The notes: generated from the sequence alone by a model not told the origin. 64,000 nucleotides of DNA from Candidatus Rhodoferax bjergmarkensis (GCA_016708345.1 JADJFX010000035.1:1-64000), one strand, 5' to 3'; shown: positions 42,310 to 51,978, counted from the first letter of the stretch. Program-made: numbers and translations.

Positions 42310-43353
42310 TTACTTCAATGCAACGGGTTTGCCCGATGCATCAGTGACTTTAGTCCAAGCTTTTTCAATGGTGCCAATCACAGCTTCAGGCATGGGCACA
42401 TAGTCCAAAGCGGTAGCACTCTTGTCGCCCTCCTTCAGAGCCCATCTAAAGAACTTGAAGGTTTCGGTCGCATTGGCCGGCTTGTCCTGCTTGACATGCA
42501 TCAGGATGAAGGTGGCAGTCGTAATAGGCCAAGAATTTTTGCCGGGTTGATCGGTAATCAGTTGGTAAAAAGATTTATTCCAGTCTGCGCCAGCTGCTGC
42601 TGCCTTGAAGGTTTCGTCATCCGGTGCAACAAAAGCGCCTTCCTTATTTTTTAACAAGGTGTAAGTCATTTTGTTTTGTTTGACATACGAATACTCGACA
42701 TAACCAATTGAATTGGGCAGGCGATTGACAAATGCAGCCACACCTTCATTACCCTTGCCGCCCGCACCCACAGGCCAATTCACGGCCGTACCCTCGCCCA
42801 CTTTGGATTTCCACTCTGGATGTACACGGCTCAGGTAATTGGTGAAATTAAATGTGGTGCCAGAACCGTCGGCACGGCGAACAGGGGAAATATCGGCATC
42901 AGGCAACGCGAGTCCGGGATTGAGTGCCTTGATGGCTGCGTCATTCCATTTGGTGATCTTGCCCAGGTAAATATCGCCCAGAACCTGACCGTCCAGCTTC
43001 ATTTGACCGGGGGCAATGCCCTTGATGTTGATCACCGGCACCGTGCCACCGATAACGGTAGGAAACTGGAACTGACCCTTTTTAGCCAGAACCTCGTCGG
43101 TTTGCGGCATGTCAGAAGCACCAAAATCAACAGTTTTCGAATCAATTTGCTTGATGCCAGCGCCTGAACCCACGGATTGGTAGTTGACCTTGACGCCAGT
43201 GGCCTTGTTATATTCGGCCGCCCACTTTGAATACAGAGGCGCAGGGAAGCTGGCACCCGCGCCGGTAATTTCCTGGGCACCGGCCAGGTTGACGTAGGTC
43301 ATGGCGGCTACACCAGCCATGCTGACCAAAGCGAGCTTGAAACTTGTCTTCAT
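42310..43353 (-). CDS. pstS: Periplasmic phosphate-binding protein PstS
   Basis: This 347-residue binding protein has a signal peptide ending VNLAGAQ. It starts the mature chain with ITGAGASFPAPLYSKWAAEY and has the phosphate-ligand segments VGSGAGIKQI, VDFGASDMP, and PVRRADGSGTTFNFTNYL. It delivers phosphate to PstCA. The gene is first in the operon and has a Pho box 67 bases upstream. Confidence 0.97.
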   Translation of the reverse strand: MKTSFKLALVSMAGVAAMTYVNLAGAQEITGAGASFPAPLYSKWAAEYNKATGVKVNYQSVGSGAGIKQIDSKTVDFGASDMPQTDEVLAKKGQFQFPTVIGGTVPVINIKGIAPGQMKLDGQVLGDIYLGKITKWNDAAIKALNPGLALPDADISPVRRADGSGTTFNFTNYLSRVHPEWKSKVGEGTAVNWPVGAGGKGNEGVAAFVNRLPNSIGYVEYSYVKQNKMTYTLLKNKEGAFVAPDDETFKAAAAGADWNKSFYQLITDQPGKNSWPITTATFILMHVKQDKPANATETFKFFRWALKEGDKSATALDYVPMPEAVIGTIEKAWTKVTDASGKPVALK

Positions 43354-43419
43354 TGAGATGCCTTTTGAGTTGAGTGAAAAACTATTGCCTTAGCAACGGT
43401 GTGAATGTAAGAACCTTAT

Positions 43420-43437
43420 GTGACAGTAGCGTGACAA
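43420..43437 (-). promoter_or_regulatory. Pho box upstream of pstS
   Basis: Minus strand: TTGTCAC, GCTA, CTGTCAC. Two 7-base direct repeats spaced by 4 bases match the PhoB consensus CTGTCAT-n4-CTGTCAT. The site ends about 67 bases before the pstS start, where a PhoB-activated promoter would be expected. Half-sites (CTGTCGC at 43462, CTGTCAC at 43506) lie nearby. Confidence 0.85.
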
Positions 43438-43565
43438 ATTTTGACTTCATCTTGTAAGAGTCTGTCGCAAAATTTTTGTATTAAGTCAGCATTTTTTTCA
43501 CACAACTGTCACCAAAACTACTTATCTTCGTCAAACTGCACACTAATTCACCCAAGGAGTCAAGA

Positions 43566-44483
43566 TTGAATTCAAGCGACGATGAACTGGTTCTGCGCAT
43601 CAAGCGCGATTTGGCTGACAGCTACGACGAAGAGCTGGAGCTGGAAATGGAAGATCAAAACTTGGACGAATTGGCGGGTGCCCTCCAGGACACCGAGTCA
43701 GCCCAGTACAAAGAAAGCCGACGCCTGTATTTCCGCGAGCTGTTTCGCATGCAGGGGGAACTCGTGAAGCTGCAGGATTGGGTCGTCAAAAAGGGACTCA
43801 AGGTGGTCATTCTGTTTGAAGGTCGCGACGCCGCAGGCAAAGGTGGCGTCATCAAACGCATCACCCAGCGGCTTAATCCCAGGGTGTGCCGGGTGGCCGC
43901 GCTGCCCGCGCCCAACCTGCGTGAGCAAACCCAGTGGTATTTTCAGCGCTATGTCGCGCACCTGCCCGGTGCCGGTGAAATGGTTTTGTTTGACCGTAGC
44001 TGGTACAACCGGGCTGGGGTAGAGAAGGTCATGGGCTTTTGTACAGATGAGCAGTACGAAGAGTTTTTCAGAACGGTTCCCGAGTTTGAAAAAATGCTCG
44101 TTCGCTCGGGCATTCAATTGATCAAATACTGGTTTTCCATTTCGGACGAAGAGCAACACTTGCGATTTTTGGGGCGCATTCACGACCCGCTGAAACAATG
44201 GAAGTTAAGCCCCATGGACCTGGAGTCGCGCAGGCGCTGGGAAGAGTACACCAAGGCCAAAGAAATCATGCTGGAGCGCACCCACATACCCGAGGCGCCA
44301 TGGTGGGTCGTACAGGGGGTGGACAAGAAAAAAGGTCGGCTTAACTGCATTCACCACCTCCTCAGTCAGATCCCCTACGATGAAATTGAGCACCCCACCG
44401 TCGTTTTACCGCCCCGTGAACGCAGAGAAGACTATGTCAGGCAACCGGTACCGCAGGAAATCATGGTCCCAGAAGTCTATTGA
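43566..44483 (+). CDS. ppk2: Polyphosphate kinase 2
   Basis: PPK2 moves phosphate between polyphosphate and nucleotides. This 305-residue protein has Walker A LFEGRDAAGKGGVIKRITQR, the lid-region signature FDRSWYNRAGVEKVMGFCTD, and YWFSISDEEQHLRFLGRIHD. It has an acidic N-terminus of about 45 residues. The start is TTG with AAGGAG 6 bases upstream; no in-frame ATG is nearby. It is divergent from pstS. The gap holds a lone PhoB-type half-site on the plus strand, so phosphate control is possible but weakly supported. Confidence 0.92.
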   Translation: MNSSDDELVLRIKRDLADSYDEELELEMEDQNLDELAGALQDTESAQYKESRRLYFRELFRMQGELVKLQDWVVKKGLKVVILFEGRDAAGKGGVIKRITQRLNPRVCRVAALPAPNLREQTQWYFQRYVAHLPGAGEMVLFDRSWYNRAGVEKVMGFCTDEQYEEFFRTVPEFEKMLVRSGIQLIKYWFSISDEEQHLRFLGRIHDPLKQWKLSPMDLESRRRWEEYTKAKEIMLERTHIPEAPWWVVQGVDKKKGRLNCIHHLLSQIPYDEIEHPTVVLPPRERREDYVRQPVPQEIMVPEVY

Positions 44484-44662
44484 CCAAGCTCAAAAATTCA
44501 GAATGAAATAAGCACTTTGCGCATATTCCATCTTGGTTTAATGCTATATAAACAGTAGCAAAATCCTTCGCCAAAATTCAATCTGCCGAATGGATGGATG
44601 AGATGGTCGGACTCGTCCAAATGCTATGCTGCCCACCCTGACAACGAAAACAATATCAGTAA

Positions 44663-46171
44663 ATGCAAAATGGAACTCGCCTAGCAGCCGTCGATTTGGG
44701 CTCGAACAGCTTTCGTCTTGAAATTGGCCAAATGGACCACGGCCAGTTTTGCCGCACCGAGTATTTGAAAGAAACAGTGCGCCAAGGCGGCGGCCTGGAC
44801 GACGAGCGCAACCTGACGCCAGAGGCCCTGCAACGCGGCTGGGATTGCCTGGCCCGGTTTGGCGAACGGCTGGCCGGCTTTAACCCCCATGAAGTGCGCG
44901 CTGTGGCCACCCAAACCCTGCGTGAAGCCCGCAACAGAGATGAGTTTCTGGCGCGCGGCAACCAGCTGCTGGGGTTTCCGATTGACGTGATTTCAGGCCG
45001 GGAAGAAGCGCGCCTGATTTACCAGGGCGTCGCGCAGGCATTGCCCCAAGGCAACGAACGCCGTTTGGTGATGGACATTGGCGGGCGCTCGACTGAACTC
45101 ATTCTGGGCCAAGGCTACGAAGCCCGCTTGATGGAGTCCTACCGCGTAGGCAGCATCACATGGTCTAACCGGTATTTTGCGGATGGTCAATTTTCTGCCA
45201 ACGCCTTCCAGATGGCAGAAATTGCGGCCAAGGCCGTGATGGATGAAGCACTCGACGCTTACCGGCCAGACGCCTGGGAAATTGCTTATGGTTCTGCTGG
45301 CACCGTCGGTGCCGTTGGTGACGTGTTAGCGGCGGCTGGCTGGCCAGTCGGTGCCGTCAGCCGGGAAGGTCTGGACTGGTTGCTGAGCAAACTCATCAGT
45401 GCCCAGAGCGCCGACCGTATTCGTCTGGCGGGCATGCGCGACGACCGGCGCGCCATCATCGGCGGTGGCTTGAGTGTTTTGCGCGCCGTTTTCGATCTGC
45501 TGCAGATCGATCAATTGAAACTGACCACCGGTGGATTGCGCCATGGGCTGATTTTTGATTTGATGGGCGGTAAAGAAGGCTTGGCAGACGTGCGGTCCAA
45601 ATCGGTGAAACGACTGAGCACCAAGTTCGGTGCCGACGCAGTGCATGGCTTGCGGGTTGGCAAGGTTTCTACCGCTTTATTCGATCAACTCCAGCCCAGC
45701 GACGCCAAGGGGGAATCTTCCCAGTGGCATCGACAAAGCCGCAAGCTCAATTGGGCGGCCGAGTTGCATGAAATTGGCAGTCATATTTCTCACAGCGATT
45801 GCCACAAGCACGGTGCCTATATTCTGGACAACGCCGATGCCATGGGATTCTCATTGTCCGAACTCCATACCCTGAGCCTGCTGGTGCTGTGTCACCGCGG
45901 AAAGCTGCGCAAATTGAATGTAGATTTTGAAGACAGCGTTTTTGTGCAGCAACTGCTTGCACTGCGCTTGGCGGTGGCCTTATGCCATGCGCGCCGCGAC
46001 CCTGATTTAAGTGGCCTGAGCCTGAGCCGTGATGCACAAAACGACCATCATTTTGTGCTCAATTGCCGTCCGCAATGGGCGCAGGCCTTTCCCCAATCCG
46101 CCCATCTGTTGCGTGAAGAAGTTCTTGCCTGGCAAAAAACACCTTGGTCGCTGAGCGTGGTTGGTTGCTGA
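44663..46171 (+). CDS. ppx: Exopolyphosphatase
   Basis: This 502-residue Ppx/GppA phosphatase has the N-terminal LAAVDLGSNSFRLEIGQ, LREARNRDEFLARG, the second phosphate-binding motif LVMDIGGRSTELILGQGYE, and GSAGTVGAVGDVLAAAGWPV. The C-terminal HD-like helical domain has WAAELHEIGSHISHSDCHKH. It releases terminal phosphate from polyphosphate. It lies 180 bases after ppk2 on the same strand. Confidence 0.95.
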   Translation: MQNGTRLAAVDLGSNSFRLEIGQMDHGQFCRTEYLKETVRQGGGLDDERNLTPEALQRGWDCLARFGERLAGFNPHEVRAVATQTLREARNRDEFLARGNQLLGFPIDVISGREEARLIYQGVAQALPQGNERRLVMDIGGRSTELILGQGYEARLMESYRVGSITWSNRYFADGQFSANAFQMAEIAAKAVMDEALDAYRPDAWEIAYGSAGTVGAVGDVLAAAGWPVGAVSREGLDWLLSKLISAQSADRIRLAGMRDDRRAIIGGGLSVLRAVFDLLQIDQLKLTTGGLRHGLIFDLMGGKEGLADVRSKSVKRLSTKFGADAVHGLRVGKVSTALFDQLQPSDAKGESSQWHRQSRKLNWAAELHEIGSHISHSDCHKHGAYILDNADAMGFSLSELHTLSLLVLCHRGKLRKLNVDFEDSVFVQQLLALRLAVALCHARRDPDLSGLSLSRDAQNDHHFVLNCRPQWAQAFPQSAHLLREEVLAWQKTPWSLSVVGC

Positions 46172-46189
46172 AAACCAGACCGTGGTGAC

Positions 46190-46207
46190 GTGTCACCACC
46201 ATGTCAC
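46190..46207 (+). promoter_or_regulatory. Pho box upstream of a small ORF
   Basis: GTGTCAC, CACC, ATGTCAC: two 7-base repeats with a 4-base spacer, the same geometry as the pstS box. TACGCT starts 11 bases further on, where the -10 of a PhoB-dependent promoter should be. The first ATG downstream is at 46261. Confidence 0.75.
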
Positions 46208-46260
46208 AAAGACTGGGTACGCTGGCGGGTTGATTGTCACCACCCCGCAGGCCACTCACC

Positions 46261-46497
46261 ATGCAAACCTTCACTCCATTGCCAGTCCATAACACGCGAC
46301 TCGATAGACTGTCCGCACCCGCACGCAAGCTGCTTGCAACAACAGCCGACCTGTGGATGGTCAACACCCACTCGCTCAAGATTCAACCCGCAGCGTCGCT
46401 CTGCCGGCCCGCGACCAACCACAAAACTTTTGAGCGGATGGGTTTACTGCGCCAGCACAACACACAAGAGACAGGTTCAAGCCGCTTGGTGGCTTGA
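46261..46497 (+). CDS. Small protein of unknown function, possible Pho regulon member
   Basis: This 78-residue ORF starts MQTFTPLPVHNTRLDRLSAP, continues through LLATTADLWMVNTHSLKIQP, and ends near MGLLRQHNTQETGSSRLVA. It is basic, with no signal peptide or membrane span. No family was recognised. The reason to believe it is its position about 54 bases after a well-formed Pho box. The ribosome-binding site is weak. It may be a genuine small phosphate-starvation protein, or the Pho box may serve an RNA or the SulP gene beyond. Confidence 0.45.
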   Translation: MQTFTPLPVHNTRLDRLSAPARKLLATTADLWMVNTHSLKIQPAASLCRPATNHKTFERMGLLRQHNTQETGSSRLVA

Positions 46498-46628
46498 ACA
46501 CTCCTGCCACATAAGTCCCAACTGACGGGCACCCTCCCCGACGACGTCACCTCGAAATGGTAGTTTTGTGCTGACCACCGTCTCGATTTTTTTCCATTTT
46601 TTATTGGTCGATCCAAATTTAAGTCGTT

Positions 46629-48887
46629 ATGCTGCTCACGCAAGCATCAACAGCTTTTCACGGTCAATTCAAAATGAGTTCCTTGTCCACAACGTCAGAA
46701 AAATTCACAATACCCGGTGACTTTTGGGGCGGGCTCGCCTCCATGCTGGTGGCCTTGCCGGCGGCTGTGGCGTTTGGCGTCACGGTGTATTCGGCCATCA
46801 GTCCGCAGTACGCAGTTTTTGGCGCGCTGGCCGGCATTCTCGGTGCTGCAGTGCTGGGGCTGATGGCCCCCACTTTTGGTGGAACGGACCGACTCATCAG
46901 TGCCCCCTGCGCACCTGCTGCTGCGGTGCTTTCGGCGTTTGCCATTGAATTGGTCAGGCAAGGCACAGCGCCATCAACCATTGTGCTGCTGCTCACTGTC
47001 TTGGGTATTTTGACCGGCCTGATCCAGATGTTCATCGGTTTTTTGGGCATTGGCCGGATGATCAAGTACATCCCCTATACCGTGGTCAGCGGCTATTTGA
47101 GCGGGGTTGGCCTCATCATCATTGGCAGTCAGATACCCAGGTTTTTCGGCGTATCGCCCGATGTTGCCTGGTGGAAAGCGGCGCTTTCGCCCGACCTGTG
47201 GGATTTTCGCAGCATTGTGGTTGGCGTCACCACCGTGGTGGTCGCGCTGCTGGCACCGCGCCTCACCAAGGCGATTCCCAGCACCATTCTTGGGATCGTT
47301 GCCGGAATTTTGGCTTATCTGGGCCTGGCCAACAGCGATGCCTCCATGCTGACACTCACCGACAACAAGCTGGTGCTGGGTGAGCTCGGCGCATCCACTG
47401 AAGGCTATATCGCCACCATCACGGCGCGCTGGTCTGAAATCGGCGAATTGAAATTGGCCCAGATTGCCGCCCTCTTTGGGAGCGCCCTCACGCTGGCGGC
47501 CTTGCTTTGCATTGACACACTCAAAACCTGCGTAGTGATTGACCAGATGACGAGAACTCACCACGAGCCCAACCGTGAGCTGTTTGCACAGGGCCTGGCC
47601 AACATCACTTCCGCGGCAGTAGGCGGAATTCCCGGTGCAGGCACCATGGGTGCCAGCATGGTGAACCTGTCCAGCGGTGCAAAAACCCGCATTTCCGGCA
47701 TCGTGGAAGGTGTGCTGGTGCTGGTGGTTGCGCTCGCATTGAATCAATTTATTGCGTGGATTCCCATTGCCACGCTGGCGGGCATCCTGATCGTCGTTGG
47801 TTTGCGCATGATTGATGCCTCACCGCTGAAATTTCTGGAGTCGCGCGCCACAGTGTTCGAATTTGCCGTCGTGGCCGTGGTCATCGGTTTTGCCTTGACG
47901 ATCGGTTTGATTGCGGCTTCTGCCGCGGGGGTGGTCCTGTCCATTTTGCTGTTTGTGCGTGAACAAGTCGGCGTGACAGTGGTGAGACACAAAACCTTCG
48001 TCAGCCAGCGCTCATCGACCTGGTACCGGCCCGAGGCGGAGATGCGCCTGATTGCCCAAAAAGGCGATAAGGCTGTCATTTTTGAGTTGCAAGGCAGCCT
48101 GTTCTTTGGCACTACGTATGAGCTTTACGCAGCGCTTGAAGCAGAAATCAAAACGCGCGATTACATCATTCTAGATTTGCGGCGGGTGCAATCGGTGGAC
48201 ATCACCGCCGCCCACATGCTCAACCTGGTGCGCGACATGTTGCGCGAACGTGGGGTTCCACTGCTGCTGAGCAATGTGCGCGAACAGTTGCCCAATGGCC
48301 GCAATTTGCTCGAATTTTTCAAACAAACCGGTCTGATCGACGGCACCGATACCGTGCGAATATTTAAAACCATTGAATCAGCGATTGAATGGGTGGAGGA
48401 TCAACTGGTTGGGGATGTCGCACAGCCAGCACAGGATGAAACCGCTTTGAAATTGCAGGAAATGGATCTGTTCCAGAATCGCAAAGACGACACCATCGCC
48501 GACCTGGAAGCAAGCATGCAGCAGCGCAGCTTCAAGGCCGGTGAGCCCATCTACGCCATGGGTGATCAAAAGCAGGAGCTGTACCTCATTCGCCGCGGTG
48601 TGGTTCGCATCACGGCACCGATCAGCGGGAGTCGGCAGTTGCACCACATTGCAACCTACGGGCGGGGAGACTTCTTTGGTGGTCTGGCTTTTCTTGATGA
48701 ACGCTCGCGCAGCGACAACGCCACCGCGCAAACCGATACCGACTTGTTTGTGCTCTCGCTAGAACAATTCAATCAGTTGGCCGAAACCCACAAAAAGCTG
48801 GCCCTGCTGTTGATCACCGCGATTTCCCGCACCCTGGCCCAACGCCTGCGGCACGCCGACGGGGAGCGAACCTTGCTCCACGTTTGA
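46629..48887 (+). CDS. SulP-family anion transporter with STAS and cyclic-nucleotide-binding domains
   Basis: This 752-residue protein has a SulP membrane domain (FWGGLASMLVALPAAVAFGV, APCAPAAAVLSAF, IGRMIKYIPYTVVSGYLSGV). A STAS domain follows (VIFELQGSLFFGTTYELYAA, DLRRVQSVDITAAHMLNLVR). A C-terminal Crp-type cNMP-binding domain comes last (RSFKAGEPIYAMGDQKQELY, GRGDFFGGLAFLDERSRSDN). The fusion suggests the transporter is gated or regulated by a nucleotide. The substrate may be sulfate, bicarbonate or another anion. ATG 46674 (MSSLSTTSEK) is an alternative start; neither has a strong ribosome-binding site. Confidence 0.88.
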   Translation: MLLTQASTAFHGQFKMSSLSTTSEKFTIPGDFWGGLASMLVALPAAVAFGVTVYSAISPQYAVFGALAGILGAAVLGLMAPTFGGTDRLISAPCAPAAAVLSAFAIELVRQGTAPSTIVLLLTVLGILTGLIQMFIGFLGIGRMIKYIPYTVVSGYLSGVGLIIIGSQIPRFFGVSPDVAWWKAALSPDLWDFRSIVVGVTTVVVALLAPRLTKAIPSTILGIVAGILAYLGLANSDASMLTLTDNKLVLGELGASTEGYIATITARWSEIGELKLAQIAALFGSALTLAALLCIDTLKTCVVIDQMTRTHHEPNRELFAQGLANITSAAVGGIPGAGTMGASMVNLSSGAKTRISGIVEGVLVLVVALALNQFIAWIPIATLAGILIVVGLRMIDASPLKFLESRATVFEFAVVAVVIGFALTIGLIAASAAGVVLSILLFVREQVGVTVVRHKTFVSQRSSTWYRPEAEMRLIAQKGDKAVIFELQGSLFFGTTYELYAALEAEIKTRDYIILDLRRVQSVDITAAHMLNLVRDMLRERGVPLLLSNVREQLPNGRNLLEFFKQTGLIDGTDTVRIFKTIESAIEWVEDQLVGDVAQPAQDETALKLQEMDLFQNRKDDTIADLEASMQQRSFKAGEPIYAMGDQKQELYLIRRGVVRITAPISGSRQLHHIATYGRGDFFGGLAFLDERSRSDNATAQTDTDLFVLSLEQFNQLAETHKKLALLLITAISRTLAQRLRHADGERTLLHV

Positions 48888-48949
48888 CGCGCAGCTCTCT
48901 GAATGACACAAATAACCCCCAAGCAGCCTGTTTTTGACATGCACTTTTT

Positions 48950-50653
48950 ATGAAACCGCAATCGAGCCGCCAGCGCCTTCGTTCAAGCTTGACTTTGCTG
49001 GACACCCTGCGCAGCTACCAGAGGGCATGGTTTGGACGCGATCTGGCGGCCGGTTTGTCGGTCTGCCTGGTGATGATTCCCTCAGTGATCGCCTACGCAG
49101 AGCTGGTTCACCTGCCGCCCATCACGGGCCTTTATGCCGCACTGGCGGCGGCCATCGGCTACTCGCTGTTTGCCAGCTCGCGGCATGTGATTGCAGGCCC
49201 GGATGCGGCCATCGGCATCCTGGTGGGCTCGGCCATCTTGCCGCTGTCCGGTGCCGACCCGGCGCGCCTGCCGGTGCTGGCCGCAGAGTTGGGACTACTC
49301 ACCGGTGCAGTTCTGCTGCTGGCCGCGCGGCTCAAGCTTGGCGTGATTGCCGACCTGTTGTCGCGCCCGGTGCTGGTGGGTTATCTCAACGGGGCGTCAC
49401 TGATTTTGATCTCGACCCAACTCGGAAAATTGTTTGCCATCAGGTCACAAGGCGAAGAATTCTTTCCCCTGCTGTTCACGCTGGCCCAACAACTGCCAGC
49501 CACCCACCTGCCGACTTTCATGTTCGGTGTATTGCTCATCGCCCTGCTTATGCTGGTCGGCCGCTGGCTGCCGCAGGTGCCGGGTGCGCTGATGTGCTGT
49601 GCCATGGCCCTGCTGGCAAGCTACCTGTTTGACCTTGGCAACTATGGCATTGCCTTGGTGGGTGCCGTGCCGTCAGGCATTCCACGGTTTGACATGCCAA
49701 TGGTGCACTGGTCCGACATTGCCATGCTGGCACCAGCGGCGGTGGCGATTGCTTTTCTCGCGTTTTCCGACGGCATTCTTCTGGCCCAAGCCTTTGCTGA
49801 AAAAAACGGTTACGAAGTCAACCCCAACCAAGAACTCGCAGCGCTGGGTTCGGCCAATATATTGGCCGCACTGTGGCAGGGCTTTCCGGTTTCTGCCAGC
49901 CAGTCGCGCACCTCCATCGTGGATGCGGCGGGTGGCCGCACGCAGGTGGCCCAGTTGGTCGCTGCGGCGGGCTTGCTGATTTTTTTGCTTTTTCTGACCC
50001 CTTTGATCGCCCTGTTGCCCAAAGTGGCCTTGGGTGCCATTCTCATCGTGACCGCTGTCGGCATGCTGGAAATCGCCTCGCTGCGCAGCCTGTACAAGGT
50101 CGATCGCAACGAGTTCAGCATCGCCATGACGGTGACCTTGGTCATCCTGATTGCGGGGGTGGTCACGGGCATCATTGCGGGCCTGCTGGTCTCGCTGATT
50201 GCTGTGCTGCTGGAGATTTCACGTCCGCGTGACGCTGTGCTGCGGCGCTTGGTGAGCGACGGAAAATTCCATGATTGCCTTGAAGAAGATGAAGCCCAAG
50301 ACGTGCCCGGGGTCATGGTCTACCGACTCTATGCGCCGCTGATTTTCGCCAATGCACGCCATGTTGTTGAACGCATTCGTCAACTGGTGGACGCTGCTGA
50401 CGCCAAACTTGAATGGTTGATCATCGACGCCCAAGCCATTACCGACATGGATGTCACCGCCGCCCAGCGTTTTGCCGAACTGCACCGCGAATTGTCCGAG
50501 CAGGGTGTCCAGATCAAAATTGCCGACGCCCCGCGACCCTTTCGGGAAGAACTGGCCAAAGTTGGCTTGTCCGACACCATGGGACGTCAGCAGTTTTATG
50601 TTTCGGTCAAAAAAGCGGTCGAAGCCTTCGAACAGCGGGATCGGCCTGAATAA
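48950..50653 (+). CDS. SulP-family anion transporter with STAS domain
   Basis: This 567-residue transporter begins SYQRAWFGRDLAAGLSVCLV, has SSRHVIAGPDAAIGILVGSA and RPVLVGYLNGASLILISTQL, and ends with a STAS domain (LEWLIIDAQAITDMDVTAAQ). It lacks the cNMP-binding domain of its neighbour. It lies 62 bases after that gene and 14 before the next, so the three likely form one operon. The anion is unknown. Confidence 0.88.
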   Translation: MKPQSSRQRLRSSLTLLDTLRSYQRAWFGRDLAAGLSVCLVMIPSVIAYAELVHLPPITGLYAALAAAIGYSLFASSRHVIAGPDAAIGILVGSAILPLSGADPARLPVLAAELGLLTGAVLLLAARLKLGVIADLLSRPVLVGYLNGASLILISTQLGKLFAIRSQGEEFFPLLFTLAQQLPATHLPTFMFGVLLIALLMLVGRWLPQVPGALMCCAMALLASYLFDLGNYGIALVGAVPSGIPRFDMPMVHWSDIAMLAPAAVAIAFLAFSDGILLAQAFAEKNGYEVNPNQELAALGSANILAALWQGFPVSASQSRTSIVDAAGGRTQVAQLVAAAGLLIFLLFLTPLIALLPKVALGAILIVTAVGMLEIASLRSLYKVDRNEFSIAMTVTLVILIAGVVTGIIAGLLVSLIAVLLEISRPRDAVLRRLVSDGKFHDCLEEDEAQDVPGVMVYRLYAPLIFANARHVVERIRQLVDAADAKLEWLIIDAQAITDMDVTAAQRFAELHRELSEQGVQIKIADAPRPFREELAKVGLSDTMGRQQFYVSVKKAVEAFEQRDRPE

Positions 50654-50667
50654 AATCAGCTTCGACC

Positions 50668-51978
50668 ATGGCTCCACTCTTAATCCTGATTGCGTTGATA
50701 GCCATTGGCGGGCTCTTTGCGCTCGCCGAGATGGCGCTGGCCGCTTCGCGCAAATCTCGCCTACAGCAAATGGCAGAGGCTGGCAACAAGTCTGCGGCTT
50801 GTGCACTGAACATCAAGAGCCGCCCCAGCCACTTTATTGCCGCCACCCAGACCGGCCTGACCACCGCCAGCCTTTTGTCCGGCATTTTTGGCGAAGAAGC
50901 GCTGGCCGCCCATTTGTCAACCTTCATCGTGAACCATTTGCCGGCACTGGCGAACTTCAGCAGTCAAATCGCTTTTGTCCTCACCATCACGGTGATCACC
51001 GCTTGCGCCATTGTGTTTGGCGAGATCATCCCCAAGCGCATCGCCCTGGCTTACCCGGAAGAAGTGGCCAAGGGCGTGGCCCCCTTTATGCGCTTGTTCA
51101 TTTTGTTTCTGGACCCGGCGATTCGGCTGCTCTCGTGGTCAGCCGACCGCGTGCTGGCCTTGCTGCCACTGCGCGCCGCCCCGGCGGTGACCGGCGTTGA
51201 AGACATTCTGGCCCTGGTGGATGAAAGCGAGCAGTCCGGCTCAATTGGCAAGGAGCAAAGCCACCTGCTGTGGAATGTTTTCCGGCTGGAAGACCGTCAC
51301 CTCGCCGCCGTGATGACCCCCATCAAGGATGTGACCTGGATTGACCTCGCCCTGCCGCACGCGGACAACCTGAGCACCATCCGTGCAGCACCGCATGGAC
51401 GCTACCCCATCTGCCAGGGGGGTGCCCAACAGATTTTGGGCCTGGCGGAGAGCCGCTCCGTGCTCAAGGCCGCGCTGTCGGGCGAATTTCATTTTGCGGA
51501 CCTGCCGATGAATCCGCCGCTCTATGTGCCCTCGTCCTTGACGCTGATCGAACTGCTGCGCATCTTTGGTCAGCACAACGCGGACTTTGCCTTCGTCGTC
51601 AACGAGTTTGGCGCAACCGAAGGCATTGTGACCCTGAGCGACCTGTTCGAAACCGTGGCCGGCGACATGATGCCCGGTGCCATGAACCCGGATCAGGCGC
51701 TGGCCGTGCAGCGAGACGATGGCTCCTGGTTACTGGACGGCCTGCTGCCAATGGATGAAATGCTGGAAAAGTTGGGCATCACCGATTTCAACGACGAAGC
51801 GCACGGCCGCTACCACACGGTGGGTGGGTTTGTGGTCACGTCCATGGGCCGAATCCCCAAACGGGCCGAAAAATTCACGGCCGGGGACTGGCAATTTGAA
51901 GTGGTTGACATGGACCGCAACCGCGTCGATGAAGTCCTGGCCTCACGGCTGAGGCCTGCAAACCCTGCGCCTGCGTGA
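50668..51978 (+). CDS. CNNM/CorC-type membrane protein (hemolysin family)
   Basis: This 436-residue protein has an N-terminal DUF21 (CNNM) membrane domain (LFALAEMALAASRKSRLQQM, ACAIVFGEIIPKRIALAYPE). Then come two CBS domains (VMTPIKDVTWIDL, and FAFVVNEFGATEGIVTLSDL) and a C-terminal CorC/HlyC domain (YHTVGGFVVTSMGRIPKRAE). Such proteins export or sense Mg2+, Co2+ or polyamines. It follows the second SulP gene by 14 bases. Confidence 0.88.
   Translation: MAPLLILIALIAIGGLFALAEMALAASRKSRLQQMAEAGNKSAACALNIKSRPSHFIAATQTGLTTASLLSGIFGEEALAAHLSTFIVNHLPALANFSSQIAFVLTITVITACAIVFGEIIPKRIALAYPEEVAKGVAPFMRLFILFLDPAIRLLSWSADRVLALLPLRAAPAVTGVEDILALVDESEQSGSIGKEQSHLLWNVFRLEDRHLAAVMTPIKDVTWIDLALPHADNLSTIRAAPHGRYPICQGGAQQILGLAESRSVLKAALSGEFHFADLPMNPPLYVPSSLTLIELLRIFGQHNADFAFVVNEFGATEGIVTLSDLFETVAGDMMPGAMNPDQALAVQRDDGSWLLDGLLPMDEMLEKLGITDFNDEAHGRYHTVGGFVVTSMGRIPKRAEKFTAGDWQFEVVDMDRNRVDEVLASRLRPANPAPA

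Larger units (their letters stand above)
46172..46628. other. Region between ppx and the SulP gene, with Pho box and small ORF
   Basis: This 457-base gap holds a Pho box (46190-46207) and a 78-codon ORF (46261-46497). The last 130 bases before the SulP start contain T runs but no convincing terminator. Confidence 0.6.

Noticed and set aside
43462..43524. Additional Pho boxes for ppk2
   Set aside because: CTGTCGC and CTGTCAC occur, but the second half of each site does not match; only the box at 43420 has two good halves.
44530..44580. Dispersed-repeat copy between ppk2 and ppx
   Set aside because: ATGCTATATAAACAGTAGC is suggestive, but the GCGC core and spacing are missing.
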